A DNA stretch of 64,000 nucleotides from Diphasiastrum complanatum (lineage: Eukaryota > Streptophyta > Lycopodiopsida > Lycopodiales > Lycopodiaceae): the NCBI GenBank assembly GCA_029204225.1, contig CM055106.1, forward strand, positions 11,949,303 through 12,013,302, written 5' to 3'. A program made the position numbers and the translations under genes. How positions within the stretch are numbered: position 1 is the stretch's first letter; the number at the start of each line of letters is the position of its first letter. Below are positions 1 to 11,346 of the stretch, one piece after another. The notes beneath the pieces were generated by a model that was given only the letters and a program-made list of their open reading frames with translations, was not told the origin of the DNA and searched no databases.

Positions 1-2639
1 TACGGAGAACCAGCAGGATATTATCAAGATTCAAACATCATTTTGAACTTACTTGGTAAAGTTTCAGTATCCTTTGTCTCTTCCTTACCTTGTAGTGCGT
101 TTCCAATCACATTATGTGAGAGTTTATGTTTACATTTACGGAACAAGGATAGTTTCCTATTTTCTTATCATCTTGAAAAAAAAAAAAGAACTTGAAAGAC
201 AGTTCATTCATGGTTTTGAAGATATATGCCTTGGTCAACACCTTGTGTTGTAGTGGAATACTTGCAAATACAAAAAAAACCAAATGTTTTATATCAATGC
301 TAAAGTCTTCTATTGAAAAGCTCTTACCTGAATATCTTAAGATAAGTTTTTATCACTTATGAATAATAAATCCTGCAGGACTAAATGTTTGATCTTTGTG
401 CTAATATTGGCGCATATCCTAGCTCTATTGTGGGTTTCCTATGGGTATTTTTCAGACAACAGCGTGTCTAAATCAAATAGTCATACTGTAACATCAGAGT
501 AAACTTTCCAATGGATGTGAGGCCAACTAAGCTTATTGATAGTAGATACACATGTAGTACTAGATTTAAACCGATTACTATTGATTCATAATGCAGCAAC
601 ATATAAAATGGTCAGTGTTCTTTTTAACAAGCTTCATGTTATACCAAAATGAAGCCTCATCTATCATCTTCTTAGTGTTGAACATAGTTATCTAATGGCA
701 TTCGCAATACTTCCAAGAGCATAATAGAAGCTCATTATAGGTTCTAGCTACAGTCCACATTAGCTTTTTTGGCAACTGTGTATCTTTCAATTTTTTAATC
801 TAACTTCTATCAAAAGTTTATTGAGTTTTTCTTGATGGTATTTCTAAAGACACGCATGGATTGAAACAATATTAGGCATGTTTTGAATATTAAGACCTGT
901 TATTGACTTCTTGAGCTATACAATGATCAATAATTGCAGAAGTCCAAAGTGCAGCATAGATTATATTCTTGAAAATACAGCAATTGTAGTAGAATTGTGC
1001 ACATATGCAACTTGAATCGTGATACCTGCTACCAACTTCCGACACATACATATGCTGCAGTGGTAAGAATTGAGAGTTCAATTATATCTTATAGCAAATT
1101 GATCCACTCCATGTAGTCTTTAAGGAAATTCTTATATCATGCTATTATGTGATCATGAACCAATACGTTTAATAGTGCCAGCAATCATGTTCGTCTACTT
1201 TGTTGGTTTGTGCAATACTGTCCTGCGAGCTAACATCAGTGGTACATAGCAAGCTATGTTTTAGTTGCAATAATCATAAATTGGGGTTGAATGGTTGAAA
1301 CATTGAATTGAGTCACTTATATGTTACTTTTACAATAACTAAGTTCTGACTTCGAGACTTTGAAATTACTCATGTATCTTTTATTTTTGCAAATATCTTG
1401 AATCTACAATATATTTAGCATTTAAAATAACTACGCATGCTAGAAGACTTGAAGAGATTTCTACTGTGCTTTGAAAGATTGAAATATGATTTTTTTACAA
1501 GTTCTATATGTTGTGGTGCCTCAAGGCACATTGTATTGAAATTCATTTCTACACTGATATATCTACCACACTTTATTGATCATGCCCAAAGTAAACCAAA
1601 ACTAGTCACTTCAAATTCAGGAAATATGAATCTGAAAATAGAGTGCTGCCACAAACATAAATGGCAAATTACCAAAAACTCACAAATGTAAAAAGTTTGC
1701 TACCAAAATGTATAGGTAAAATTGTGTCATGATCAGTCAAAATGGACTTGAAATTTTGTAGACCAAAAAAATCTAAATAAAAAACAAAACATTAGAGCAC
1801 AGTTTCTATTAAGAAGATGCTTATTAATGATTTTCACTAATTAAGCTACAGGTGTAATGAAATTGATATTACATTTGTTACATTTTTCAAGTTTGTTACA
1901 TTTTTTTGAAGTCGATCCATAGTGTTGGATGTGAGAATTTGGCAAAATCTAGCTTGATCTTTTGCAATATCATGTACATAGTGAAATCACATGTGTCGAG
2001 CATGTTCCCACGTGTGGAGGGTAGCCATAATATTTTTAGTTCATTTATGAAGAGTTTAAATAGTGAATAGTGTCAGAAAATCATAGGATACTCAAAAATC
2101 GATGAGGAATGACTGATATCGGATTAGTAGAGAACTGATAGAAACAAAACTCTGATATCAGATCGTGATGACTGGCAGTGGAGGCTTGAGCGAGAGTGGG
2201 CGATGAAGAATCGAAAGCACAACAGTTAGCAGCAAAAATATTCAAGATGAATGATTTAGATAAGCGCAAAATGAAAAATGCAGTAGTGAGACAAAAATTG
2301 CACTCTGATTAATATCAACAATGAGTACAATTGCTTGAAGTGATAACCTTAGCTTGATAGTTGAGCGTGATAATGCTGGCAATAGAAAAATTGTTCTGGT
2401 TGAGAAGATTAATTAGTGATCGGCTTACAACTAAGTGTTTTCTTAGTTGATTCTATATTACAAAATATCTACTTGACAAAATATCTTCATGCAAAATATC
2501 TGTTTGTTAAATATCTATTTAGAATTAAATGCTATCTGCTATTTATTACAACCGCCTTGTAACAATAAATGTATGTACAATAGTTGGTGAACTGCCATAA
2601 AGACTTCTGATAGTTTATTTGAATTGATTTTTTCCTGAT
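1..2639. other. AT-rich stretch without a supported gene
   Basis: The short open frames here (all under 85 codons) have no recognisable motif, no supporting splice structure and an AT-driven composition. The right-hand part, roughly from 2000 on, may belong to the minus-strand Copia LTR that ends at 3003, but I could not find its left edge. Confidence 0.6.
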
Positions 2640-3003
2640 GGAAAAAAGTCGACAAAAGTCGATTTTAGTTGTTGGTTGATGAAAAGTCGATGTCAACTAT
2701 ATACATGAGATGTTTGAAGTGTATGCTGGGGCACTTTGATGTTGAAGTTGGAGTCATTTGAGCGCATTGATGAAGAAGTCGAAGTCGAGTATATACATGA
2801 GAGAAGTCGAAGTCGGACTTCGGACTTCGACGACTTCAGAGACTTCGAAGTCGATTGAGTCGGATTTTGTCAACCCCGAAGTGCAAAAATATCGAAGTGC
2901 AAAAAATGTAAAGGTGCGAAAAATACGAAGTTGGACTTTGGCAGGGGGTTTTTTGGGATGTTCATTATCGAATGGATTTGAGTTTGAGAATAAAAATCTA
3001 ACA
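2640..3003 (-). repeat. Copia LTR segment with GTCGA-rich subrepeats
   Basis: Read on the minus strand, a purine tract (plus-strand CTCCCCCTTAA at about 3004-3014) directly follows the Copia stop codon. It is followed by TGTTAGATTTTT, the usual layout of polypurine tract and LTR start. The LTR's plus-strand right edge is therefore 3003. Inside, the sequence is packed with degenerate copies of AAGTCGAAGTCG and its reverse complement (about 2645-2860). The left edge of the LTR was not found. A similar GTCGA-rich LTR occurs at 27817-28839. Confidence 0.6.
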
Positions 3004-3010
3004 CTCCCCC

Positions 3011-3212
3011 TTAATGTGGATCTTGAAAAACTTCGATTTTCAAATTTAACATGTCGTTAAATTTGAGATGTTGCTCATTTAATAGAGCCTTTGTGAAGTA
3101 ATTTGCTGCCATAAGATTTGTCCTGCAGTAAACCAGTGACACTTCCTTGCATTGTACTTTCTCTCTAAGGTAATGATACTTGATTTCGATATTTTTGGTC
3201 CACTTACGGTCT
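3011..3212 (-). pseudogene. Copia RNase H C-terminal fragment
   Basis: Minus-strand translation gives the end of a Ty1/Copia RNase H domain. It begins with W-T-K-N-I-E-I-K-Y-H-Y-L-R-E-K, matches the usual TKHIDIRYHFIREK segment, continues through a degenerate ADxxTKAL motif (ANYFTKAL) and ends at a TAA whose plus-strand position is 3011-3013. The match stops abruptly near 3212, where unrelated sequence begins, so only the last 66 or so codons survive. The polypurine tract and LTR follow immediately downstream at 3003. This is the tail of an element whose upstream part is gone. Confidence 0.75.
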
Positions 3213-4329
3213 GTTCAACTTCCCATCAAAGACCGCAAACATTACTCCTACAATTGCTTGCCAACCGTTCAACTTCTCCTTGAGTATGAATTAACATAAC
3301 ATTCTATTTACAACAACATTTCCTACTTTACACATCTAACTAATTGTGCCTATCCACTTCGTAATAATCAATTTACAATCCACAGCCCCTAAACACAATT
3401 ACATTTTCAAAATTTACTAATTACATTGGCTCCTAGCCCAGTACATGTCACAAATGGTCATATTGACTATGATTAATTGTGCTTGTAGGTAGCTTTGATT
3501 GACATGCTTTGAGCTGGGTTTCCTGGTTAATCCTGAAACAGCTTGTATTTGTATGAACCGAGGATGAGGATACGGCCGGGGCAGCAGGGGGAGGAAGAGA
3601 GAGCATTTGGAAACGCGTTTGGAACCTCTTCCAAACATGTTTGGTTGCAACAGTGAGTCAGAATGATTGCAAGATGACGGATGCAAAGAACGTTGCAAGT
3701 GACGGATATAGATGTTGTGAACTCTCTTGGCAGCTGCAAATGAATTAGATGATGGCAGATGCAAAGAACAATTGTGTTGACTACATGCGTGTGAGAAGCG
3801 ATGGAGGATGGATGAAATACAAGATAGTATGAGTTAGATTTCCAAAGCGAGAGGGCAGCTGTCCTTGAAAGTTGTTCCAAGAAAGATTTAAAAAGCTGAG
3901 TTGTGGTAGCGAAAAAATTCCCGCTGGAACTTGGCCAAAAAAAATTTGTTCAAACTCATATCAAGGCTTTGGAGCTGTGTTAGGTTTCATAGATTAGTCT
4001 AGTCTCGCAAGGAAGTATGATGCTATCACTAGTTGGAAAGTAAGATTGTGTACATATTATCCGTGTAGGGATACTGCAGCTGCAGCTGATACTGAGTCGA
4101 GTTATATGGAGCCCGAGGAGTGGCATAGGATTGTAGATGCTGGACTTGAGTAAGGCAACCTATGGCAGCTAGATTCCTTCAGGTTTGGATAAGCAAGCAC
4201 ACAGTTAGAGTTATAAACGGGTCAAGACAGATTGTAGGGTAGCCATTCACTGGCGTTAGTCTTTGAAAACTCATTCTACTGAAAAACAAAGCCTGCAAGA
4301 TTCGTAGCAGGGTCTTGTTGGCCAACCAA
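3213..4329. other. Stretch without a supported gene, upstream of the LINE
   Basis: Two overlapping minus-strand open frames of about 115 codons lie at 3417-3880 but show no motif and overlap in different frames, so I do not call them genes. The part from about 3900 to 4330 may be 5' sequence of the LINE that follows. No target-site duplication was found to prove where that element starts. Confidence 0.5.
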
Positions 4330-4449
4330 GAGGCTTCACACTAATTTTTGGAATCTTCGGAGGCTGCGGCTGGAACTTTACCTGTCAATATGGTTCCTCA
4401 AGAATCTTCTCATCCTTTGCAACTCCCGGATTTCAATCCTCTTGTTTGA

Positions 4450-5001
4450 TGTGGAGAAAAGAGACCCGCTTCCCCTTCAGAGCATCCTTCTAGTGCTTCC
4501 CCTTCTTGCGCGCGTCATGAAACCCACCGTGATGTTGCGGATTCCTTGCTTGTCACCTCTGGCCAGGTGGTGCCATACTGTCCGCCCCATCTTCGCCATC
4601 AGCTTTCTTCCTCTCTTTCTGTTTCTCAGCTTTCTCCTTCTTCCTCTTCTCGCCCCCGTGTTCCATGTGCAGGCTGTGGTCGCCTTTATGTGCAAGTTGC
4701 CGGTCTTTCTCGCCATCATAACGCTTGCTCTGCTTTTCGTCAACAACTCGCATTAACCAATGTCAACCTTGCACCTCATCCTGCTCCCACTTCGCCACCT
4801 GACTCGGCTTGGACCTGGATTCACTCCCTTGATATTTTGACCGCTTTTCACTTGGGTTTTCCTCGTCCTCGTCTTTATGCACACATTCCCTTTGCCTTGC
4901 GCTTAGACGTCCAGAGAGCTTTGTCCTCACCTTTGTCTCGTCTGGCTTCCAACCCTTCTGATATTGCAGCTTGGCATGCCTTTTTGCTTTTTCCTCTCTA
5001 G
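4450..5001 (+). pseudogene. LINE N-terminal region with C2HC zinc finger
   Basis: This is the amino-terminal part of the LINE protein, expected to bind DNA or RNA near the target. It is rich in Pro and Ser, then carries a zinc finger at 4666-4728 with spacing C-x2-C-x12-H-x3-C (starts CAGCGRLY, ends SRHHNAC), much like the N-terminal finger of R2-class elements. Downstream it runs through a short conserved-looking stretch (AWHAFLLFPL) into a TAG at 4999-5001. The same frame continues past the stop into CLPLPPGGG. The second copy of this family (24255 onward) has TGG at the matching place, so the TAG is a nonsense mutation in this copy. The true start codon is uncertain. The open frame extends upstream of 4546 to a TGA at 4447, and a possible ATG lies at 4390. 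Confidence 0.75.
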
Positions 5002-5004
5002 TGT

Positions 5005-6789
5005 TTGCCTCTGCCTCCCGGGGGTGGTGATGCTGGTCATAGGGAAACTCGCAACAGGATTCGTCGCTTTATGTCAGAAATTGGAAAAATCTGCAAGAAG
5101 AGCATTTCCTTCGCTGTCATGCGCTTGCTGCTCTGCGGGATTCGACCTCGGATGGTGTTTCTATACCCCCTATTCATGCGTCAATGTGTTTTACTTGGGC
5201 AAGTGGTGAGTATTCTCGTGCAGCTCGTGCTCTAGCTCCTACAAGTCCAGCTACTCCTTCTGCTGCCACCCTTCAGGCTTTGGAGCTTCTTCACCCACCG
5301 GCAAATGACTCTCTTCCTTCTTTTGTTGAGGACTTTGAACCTGATTCCGATTTGCAGCTCTCAAAACCTCATTTTCTTAATGCTTTTCTGCGCAGCCCTC
5401 ATTTGTCAACTGGGGGTCCTTCTAGTATGGTTTTCGAGCATCTTCATGACTGTTTTTCTTATGATGACTCTGCTAGCGGGTTTGGTTTGCTCTTTCAAGT
5501 TTGCTCTTCCATAGCATGTGGCCGTATTTCTCTTTCTATTGCTCGTATTCTTGGTGCTGCTCGTTTGATAGCCTTGGATAAGCCTGGCAGTGGAGTGCGT
5601 CCCATTGCTGTTGGAGAGGTTTTATACAGATTGGTTTCTAGGGCTCTTGGTTTTCAGCTTCGTGACAGTTTTCATGACCAGCTATTTCCTCATCAGTTTG
5701 GTTGTGCTACTCCTGGCGGTTGCGAGACAATCATACATGCTTTGCGTGCTACCTTGGATCTTCATCCAGATTGGTTTGTCCTTCAGGTGGATGTTAAAAA
5801 CGCTTTCAATTCTGTTTCCAGATGGGCCATTTTCGAAGAACTTCGTGCGGCTCATGGTCCTCTCGCTCAGCTCATCCCGTTTGTTCGCTCTTTTTATTCC
5901 ATGGATGCGCCTCTATATTTCAGTCATGCTTCTCGCTTTAGGTGATGTTTCGGTTATCTCGTCTGCTGATGGTATCAGACAAGGTGATCCCTTGGGTGGT
6001 GTTCTTTTTGCTTTGGCGCACTTTCGGGCATTGCGTGCTTCTTCTGCTGCTTTTCCTTCTTGTTTGTTTCCCTCTATTGCTGATGACACACATATTGTGG
6101 GACCTGCTAATGACGTCTTTCCGGCTTTCCTACATTTCTCTCAGCAACTTTCGGCTTTGGGCCTCACTGTCAATCCCTCTAAGTGCGTTGTCTGGTGTCC
6201 TCAAGGCCTCCTTCCTGAGCTCCCTTTACCTACAGGTTTCAATACTCCGGTTGATGGGATTAGAGTGCTTGGTATTCCTATAGGTTTCTCGGATTTTGTG
6301 GCTTCCTCTTTGCGGGACACTTTGGACGCACATCTTCGTCACGCTGATCTGCTACCAAAGCTTGGCAATGCTCAAGTTGCTCTAGGGATTCTCACTCAAT
6401 GCTTCGCTCAACGGCCAAGTTATATTCTACGGTGTGTTTCTCCCTCTCCTGATGTTGTGGCTTTGCTACAGGATTTCGATAATACTTTATCAGATATTCT
6501 GGGTCACTTGATGGGTTCAAAATCCTTTTGTATTCCCAATGGTCAATTCGTTAAGCGACAAGTCTCTCTTCCCGTTTCGTCTGGAGGTGTTGGTCTTTCT
6601 TGCACAATTTCTATTGCTCCAGCTACTTTTATGGGAAGTTGGGCCCTTGTTGCCTCTGCACTTATCTCTCGGTTTCAGCAGGACAACAAGCCCATTCTTC
6701 TCGATTCAGTAGCTCATGTGAAAACAAGCATTCTTCCTTTCCAACAACATCTTCGTGCGGCCAAGGATCTCATTCCTCCACCTGTGTGA
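5005..6789 (+). pseudogene. LINE reverse transcriptase domain (frameshifted)
   Basis: RNA-dependent DNA polymerase for target-primed reverse transcription. The order of motifs is right. The pre-palm segment LDKPGSGVRPIAVGEVLYR resembles the KP....RPI motif. Motif A is VDVKNAFNSVSR near 5790-5820 (catalytic Asp). Motif B is GIRQGDPLGGVLFALA near 5970-6020. Motif C is ADDTHIVG near 6080-6105, containing the Asp pair. Reading requires a frame change near 5090 and another near 5940, between motifs A and B. The domain ends in TGA at 6787-6789, and the next frame resumes without a shift. The second motif-C Asp, the GQGD-like motif B and the thumb-like sequence are retained, so the ancestor was a real polymerase. 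Confidence 0.85.
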
Positions 6790-6795
6790 GCTTCT

Positions 6796-7716
6796 TTGCC
6801 TCCCTTTGAATCTTTGCTTAGCCATCAGCGTGCTCATTTTCAGAAGTATCTTTTGGAGCGCTTCCACTCTCATGCTTTCACTCAGCTTCTCATTGATTCA
6901 TCTTCCGATGAGACTCAGGCTCGCCTTTTGTCTTGTGCAGGCCCGGGTGTTGGTGCTTGGCTTGTTGCGCGCCCTGTTGTTCCACACTTGCGCCTTTCTT
7001 CAGAGTTGTTTCTCACCGCTCTTCGGGTTAGGTTGGGTCTCCCTCATCCAGTGCTGGCAGGTTTGACAAAATGTTCCTGTGGTCACCATGTTGATCCTAT
7101 TGGCACTCATCTCATGCGTTGCCCTTCTGGCGGAGAGCGTACTGCGACTCATGATTCCATTCGTGACGTATTGGCATCTATTGCTCATGAGTGCGGCTTT
7201 CATGTTGTTCAGGAGCAGACCCACATCTTGCATTCACAGTCGCCTCGGCGTCGAGTTGATCTTGTTCTTTCGAGCGAGGGGATTCGCACGCTTGAGGATG
7301 TTGTTGTTGCTGATCCTTCGCGGCCTGACCTCCTTCGTCGTGCTTCAACTACTCAGGGTGCCGCTACTTCTCATGCAGCTCTAGATAAAGAGCGAGATCA
7401 TTCACATCGCACTCCTGGAGAAGGCTTTATCCCTTTTGCTTTAGAAACATTTGGGTGCCTACATAAGAAATTCGATGATTTTCTATCCTCCTATGCAGGT
7501 TTTGCAGCGAAACTCCAAGGTCGTGGTGCCTCACCTTTATCTATCATTACGGCTTATTATCGTCAACGAGTTTCGATGACTTTACAACGCACTCAGGCAC
7601 TTGCAATACTTCGACGTGTCGTAGTTGCAGGAACGGCTGCTTCACAGCTTCCTGCACTACCTAAACTTCCAACTGTCTTAACTAGCGACTTACACCAAGC
7701 AGTAGGCTTTATGTAG
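6796..7716 (+). pseudogene. LINE C-terminal CCHC and restriction-like endonuclease domain
   Basis: This follows the RT in the same frame after the single TGA at 6787. A zinc-knuckle-like motif starts at 7072 with C-S-C-G-H-H, then H and C spaced as C-x-C-x9-H-x3-C (ending THLMRC). About 45 codons later comes RRRVDLVL and then LEDVVVADP. These look like the PD and (D/E) strands of a PD-(D/E)XK nuclease with Val in place of Pro. A downstream Lys in ALDKERD could complete the site. This order (CCHC then nuclease at the C-terminus) is diagnostic for RLE-type LINEs and is the main reason for the family call. About 306 codons are open to TAG at 7714-7716. The catalytic activity of this copy is doubtful because the upstream frame is broken. 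Confidence 0.8.
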
Positions 7717-7866
7717 ATACTCTGCGAGATTGTTGCTTTGTTATACTTGTACAATATCTCAATTCGCCTTATGACCTTTACGCTTTTTACATGCATTCCT
7801 TTGTAGTCTGACGGTTTCCCATCTTTTATTAATAAAAACAGGAAGCTCATTCACACATATTCCCCC

Positions 7867-7950
7867 GCTAGAAAAACCGAGTTCCACCGAGGTTATTAGT
7901 GGATTCTCGCTAGAAAAACCGAGTTCCACCGAGGTTATTAGTGGATTCTC
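7867..7950 (+). repeat. Exact 42-bp tandem repeat, two copies
   Basis: The units 7867-7908 and 7909-7950 are identical over 42 bases (each begins GCTAGAAAAACCGAG and ends GTGGATTCTC). They lie just after the 3' end of the LINE and overlap the stop of the minus-strand coding remains at 7938. They may be tail repeats of the LINE or a slippage duplication of the target. Confidence 0.95.
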
Positions 7951-9140
7951 TTCTGCTTCTTCCTGTCTCGTATTTGTTGACTGTCGTTCTCGCTGTCACT
8001 GTAGTCAGACGTGTTCATTCCTGAAAAATCACTTTCTAACTGGCCCCGGCCTTGCCCTATGACTGCGGATGCAATTACTGGTGTTGGTGAAATACAGACC
8101 CCTTCTGATCCTGTCAGTGCTAATGTTGGTCCGTATCGCAACGATCTGATTAACAAATGTCGGTGGTCATCCATGACATTGCGGTTGTCTATGACATTGC
8201 TCAGCAATCTGGGAGTGATTTTGGTTAGCATTGCGTCTTTCAGCCATGATGTGGTAATTCCAACGTAACGTCTGCTGAGGAACAGTTCTTGCGCCGTTCG
8301 CATAGCTAAGGCAATGTAACGTTGTGTGCCCTTGTTTTCCTTCCTTTTGATGATGCATCCTTCCGTTCGCTGGACACATTCCTGAAACTGTTCTTCCCAT
8401 GTACAATATAATTCCCACCATTGATGAATATGTCGTATCCACATGATGTGCGACATCAACATATACTGTTTGGAATGTTTCACAATCCCCTGCTTCCTAG
8501 AGTCAAAACTTTGTTTGTTTTCTCACAATGGCGTAATGCACATCATTGTGCATAACCAGTGCAATTTTAGTTTGATGCACATACTCAGCTGCGTACAGTA
8601 TAGTATTGCCGGTTAGAATCTCCAGTCCATCCCGGCAGCGAATCTTCAGTCGACCTTGGAGGAAAGCCCACGGTAGAATTGCCCGAGTCTTCAGGTTAGA
8701 TTTTGTCCAGAATCCGTATAGTTCGCTCAGGTCCCAAGGCTCATCCCACTCTTCTCTTGTAATATCCCTCATCCCTGGCAAGAACAGATAATCAACATTC
8801 CAGGCATGCTCAACATTCCAGAGAAATATCCAGGGTTTCAGGATTTTGCACAGAGTTGTTACCTCCCTTCCCATCTATGTTCTTTGGCGCTTCACCCTGG
8901 CTGTCCGTGGTACCAGCATATGATCTGCTGCTATCACCACTCCCTCGTGAGAACTCTGTGGTGGACTTTGCATCTTCCGCATTGTGTTTAGCTCAGCTTG
9001 AAGCACTTCCTTCAAACGTGCTATCTCGTCTATGTGATCTTTTAGCTCGGCCTGAAATCCCATGCATTCCTCTTTCTTTGTTTGAGCTTCCTCTGCCAAT
9101 CAGTTGTGTCTTGCTGCAGCTGGTTGATATCTACTCTTAG
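7938..9140 (-). pseudogene. Unrecognised minus-strand coding remains with coiled coil
   Basis: Three minus-strand blocks read on from one another. At 9099-8875 there is an Ala/Glu/Lys-rich heptad-like segment (AELKDHIDEIARLKEVL) that should form a coiled coil. After a stop in the same frame comes 8874-8503, a Trp-rich block (EEWDEPWDLSELYGFW) ending in ALVMHNDVHYAIV. After a frame change comes 8483-7938, which ends in a Ser/Asp-rich basic tail. The composition is protein-like and unlike random AT-rich frames. The HYAIV ending recalls the last His of OTU-type cysteine proteases, but I see no matching Cys motif. I do not recognise the family. Lying between two retroelements, it is more likely mobile-element cargo or gag than a host gene. 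Confidence 0.45.
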
Positions 9141-9369
9141 CAGCTGCAGATTAGTATGTGCTTGATTGGCTTTCTTATGATGTAGCCATTCATTGCACTG
9201 CTGTGCAATTGGTAAGTGTCCCTGTTTTGGCTAACTCCTTCTCCAGTTGTAGATTTTTTCCGTCAAAATTCAGATGCCGTGCACAAAAATCCTTTGAGCT
9301 GTTCCTCATCTTGGTATGACTCCGGTGCATGTTCTATGTCGTCCGCCTACATCTGATCAACTTGGATAT

Positions 9370-11343
9370 GCACGATAGTGTTAGACTGGATCACCCATGA
9401 ATCGGAATGGAAGTTGTCTAGATCAGTTTGATCTTCTGGGTTGAACTTCGATCCTTTGATGTAATTTGACTCGTTGAGGTTCAGACTCATTGTCGGAGTC
9501 GGTGGTGGTGTCAAGTCCTGAGTTTGAAGTTGTCGACTCTGGGGTTGGAAGTCCCCTTGTGGTTGATAAATTTGTCTTTCACAAAAATGACATCTTTGCT
9601 TGTGAAAGTTTTATGAGTGTCCAAATTGTAGAGCTTGTATGCCTTGTGGTCTAGGGAATAGTCGATGAAGATCGACTTTTTGCTAGTGTCGTCTAGCTTC
9701 TTTCTTAGATCTTTAGGGATCTAAGAGTAAGCACTTCATCCAAACACTCGAATATGCTTAAGTGATGGCTTAGATCCAGTCCACACCTCATAAAGTGTTT
9801 TGCCATTCAGGGCCTTAACGATGGATCGATTTTGTAGATAGGAAGTTGTGGTAACAACTTCAGCTCAGAAATTCTTAGGAAGAGTGGCATAGGCTAGCAT
9901 GCTCTTGGTAATTTTGATGAGTGTCCAATTCTTTCTTTCAGCTACAGCATTGGACTGAGCTGAGTAGCTTGTTGTATATTGTTGATAGGCCAACGGAACT
10001 CCTTGAATTTTGTGGAGATAAATTCTCCCCCTCCATCAGTGCGAAGAGCTTTGACCTTCCTCTGGGTATGATTCTCAACAGAAAAATAGAGTGCTTCCCT
10101 TGTTGAAACAGTCTGCATTGGGCCAAAAATGTCAATATGTACAAGATCAAGCAAACCTTTAAAAGTATGAACTGAATCAGCAATAAAGGGGCTTCTAGCA
10201 TGTTTGCTGATAATACAGCTTTCACATGGAGAAGTTGGTTTTCTAGCAGAAGGTAGATCTTGCACTAGATTCTGAGTCGACATTTGCTGAATACTATTGA
10301 ATCTGAAATGCCAGAGCATATCAATTGATTCAGAAGTGGATGTATGAAGAGCTTGACTATTTGTCGAGTAATAGTGACTAAGTTTGTAACGATAGCCACA
10401 TCGTCTACCAAAAGCTAAAACTTTCTTAGATTTGTCGAGTATGGTTCAGCCCTCTATATCAAATTTGACCCTCTGACTTGAATCAATGATTCTGCTAACT
10501 AAGAGCAAATTTTTGGTCAGATTTGGAATGTGGAGAACGTTGGATAACAACTTGACTTCACCTTTCTGAAATTTGACCCTGACTGTTCCTTCACCTTCGA
10601 TCGAATGAGATGAGTTGTCTCCAAGTTGCACAACTCGAGAGTGGGTGAATGACTTGTAGTCTTTGAACTAGTTGTGATGGTGAGTCATATGTTGAATTGC
10701 TCCAGAGTCTAGATACTAGGAATCAGTATCATGTTGTTCTCCGACCTTTGTCATGAAGGCTGCTTCATCTTCCTCCTATTGCTGAATTGAGTGACTTGTT
10801 GTAGGAGTATGTGCCTGTTGCTGGAACTATTTCTTCTTCTCATTGTTGTACTTCAAAGCTCGACAGTCTTTGATATCATGGCTAGTCCTCTTATAGTATC
10901 TGTAGAATAGTTTATGCACTGGTTGGAATGATGAAGGGTTTGAATTCGATTCTGAACCAAAATTCTATCCAAACTACATACTGATCTTCTTGTCAGAATA
11001 AGTTGACTTTGTAGTTCTCTTGGATTCGAACTTCTGATTTTCTAAATATAGACCCTGAGGATCCGATTTTGAACCTGAGGAGGATGCAGTTCTTTTAATC
11101 TCCTCTTGTAGAAGCATAGAAATTACTCTTGATAGGGTGAGATGCTCCTGGGTCAAAATTGCCATGACCCAATTTTTGTAGGCTTCAGGGAGACTCGATA
11201 ATAGAGTCATAACAACATCGGAATCTTCTATGACTGAGCCAGTTGCAGTCATCTACTCCATAAGGTTTTTGAAAGTGTTGAAATGATTCGAAACACTATC
11301 TGCATCAGACATACTCAAGGTGAAAAATTTCGTTCTCAAATGA
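9370..11343 (-). mobile_element. Decayed Copia element, gag to integrase
   Basis: On the minus strand from 11343 down: a UBN2-type Copia gag (LLSSLPEAYKNWV near 11190), a damaged Cys-poor knuckle region near 10880, a protease with Y-L-D-S-G-A at about 10710, the GAG-pre-integrase segment (10631-10446, NLLLVSRI), a C-x2-C of the integrase HHCC region (CESCIISKHARSPF near 10220) and the integrase core (DLVHIDIFGPMQT, then RTDGGGEF) at 10319-9942. The C-terminal part of integrase continues with stops to about 9500. No reverse transcriptase or RNase H follows, so the element is truncated near 9370. Its gag abuts the next element at 11343-11347. Confidence 0.8.
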
Positions 11344-11346
11344 GGT

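Larger units (their letters stand above)
4330..7850 (+). mobile_element. Non-LTR retrotransposon with restriction-like endonuclease (R2/NeSL-like design)
   Basis: A decayed LINE with domain order zinc finger - reverse transcriptase - CCHC - PD-(D/E)XK endonuclease. This is the arrangement of the early-branching, often site-specific non-LTR elements (R2, R4, NeSL, HERO, Utopia type), not of the L1 or RTE elements usual in seed plants, which carry an N-terminal APE endonuclease. The single long reading frame is disturbed by an in-frame TGA at 4447, TAG at 4999, a frame change near 5090, another near 5940 and TGA at 6787, so this copy is dead. The 3' end probably lies between the AATAAA-like sequence near 7833 and the 42-bp repeats at 7867. 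Exact ends and target site are unknown. A second copy lies at 24255-24645. Confidence 0.82.

Noticed and set aside
3417-3880. Two overlapping minus-strand frames of about 115 codons
   Set aside because: They lie in different frames over the same DNA, show no motif and have no splice or promoter support.
4477-4753. Arg/Lys-rich minus-strand frames
   Set aside because: They are antisense to the Ser/Pro/Leu-rich LINE N-terminus and carry no motif.
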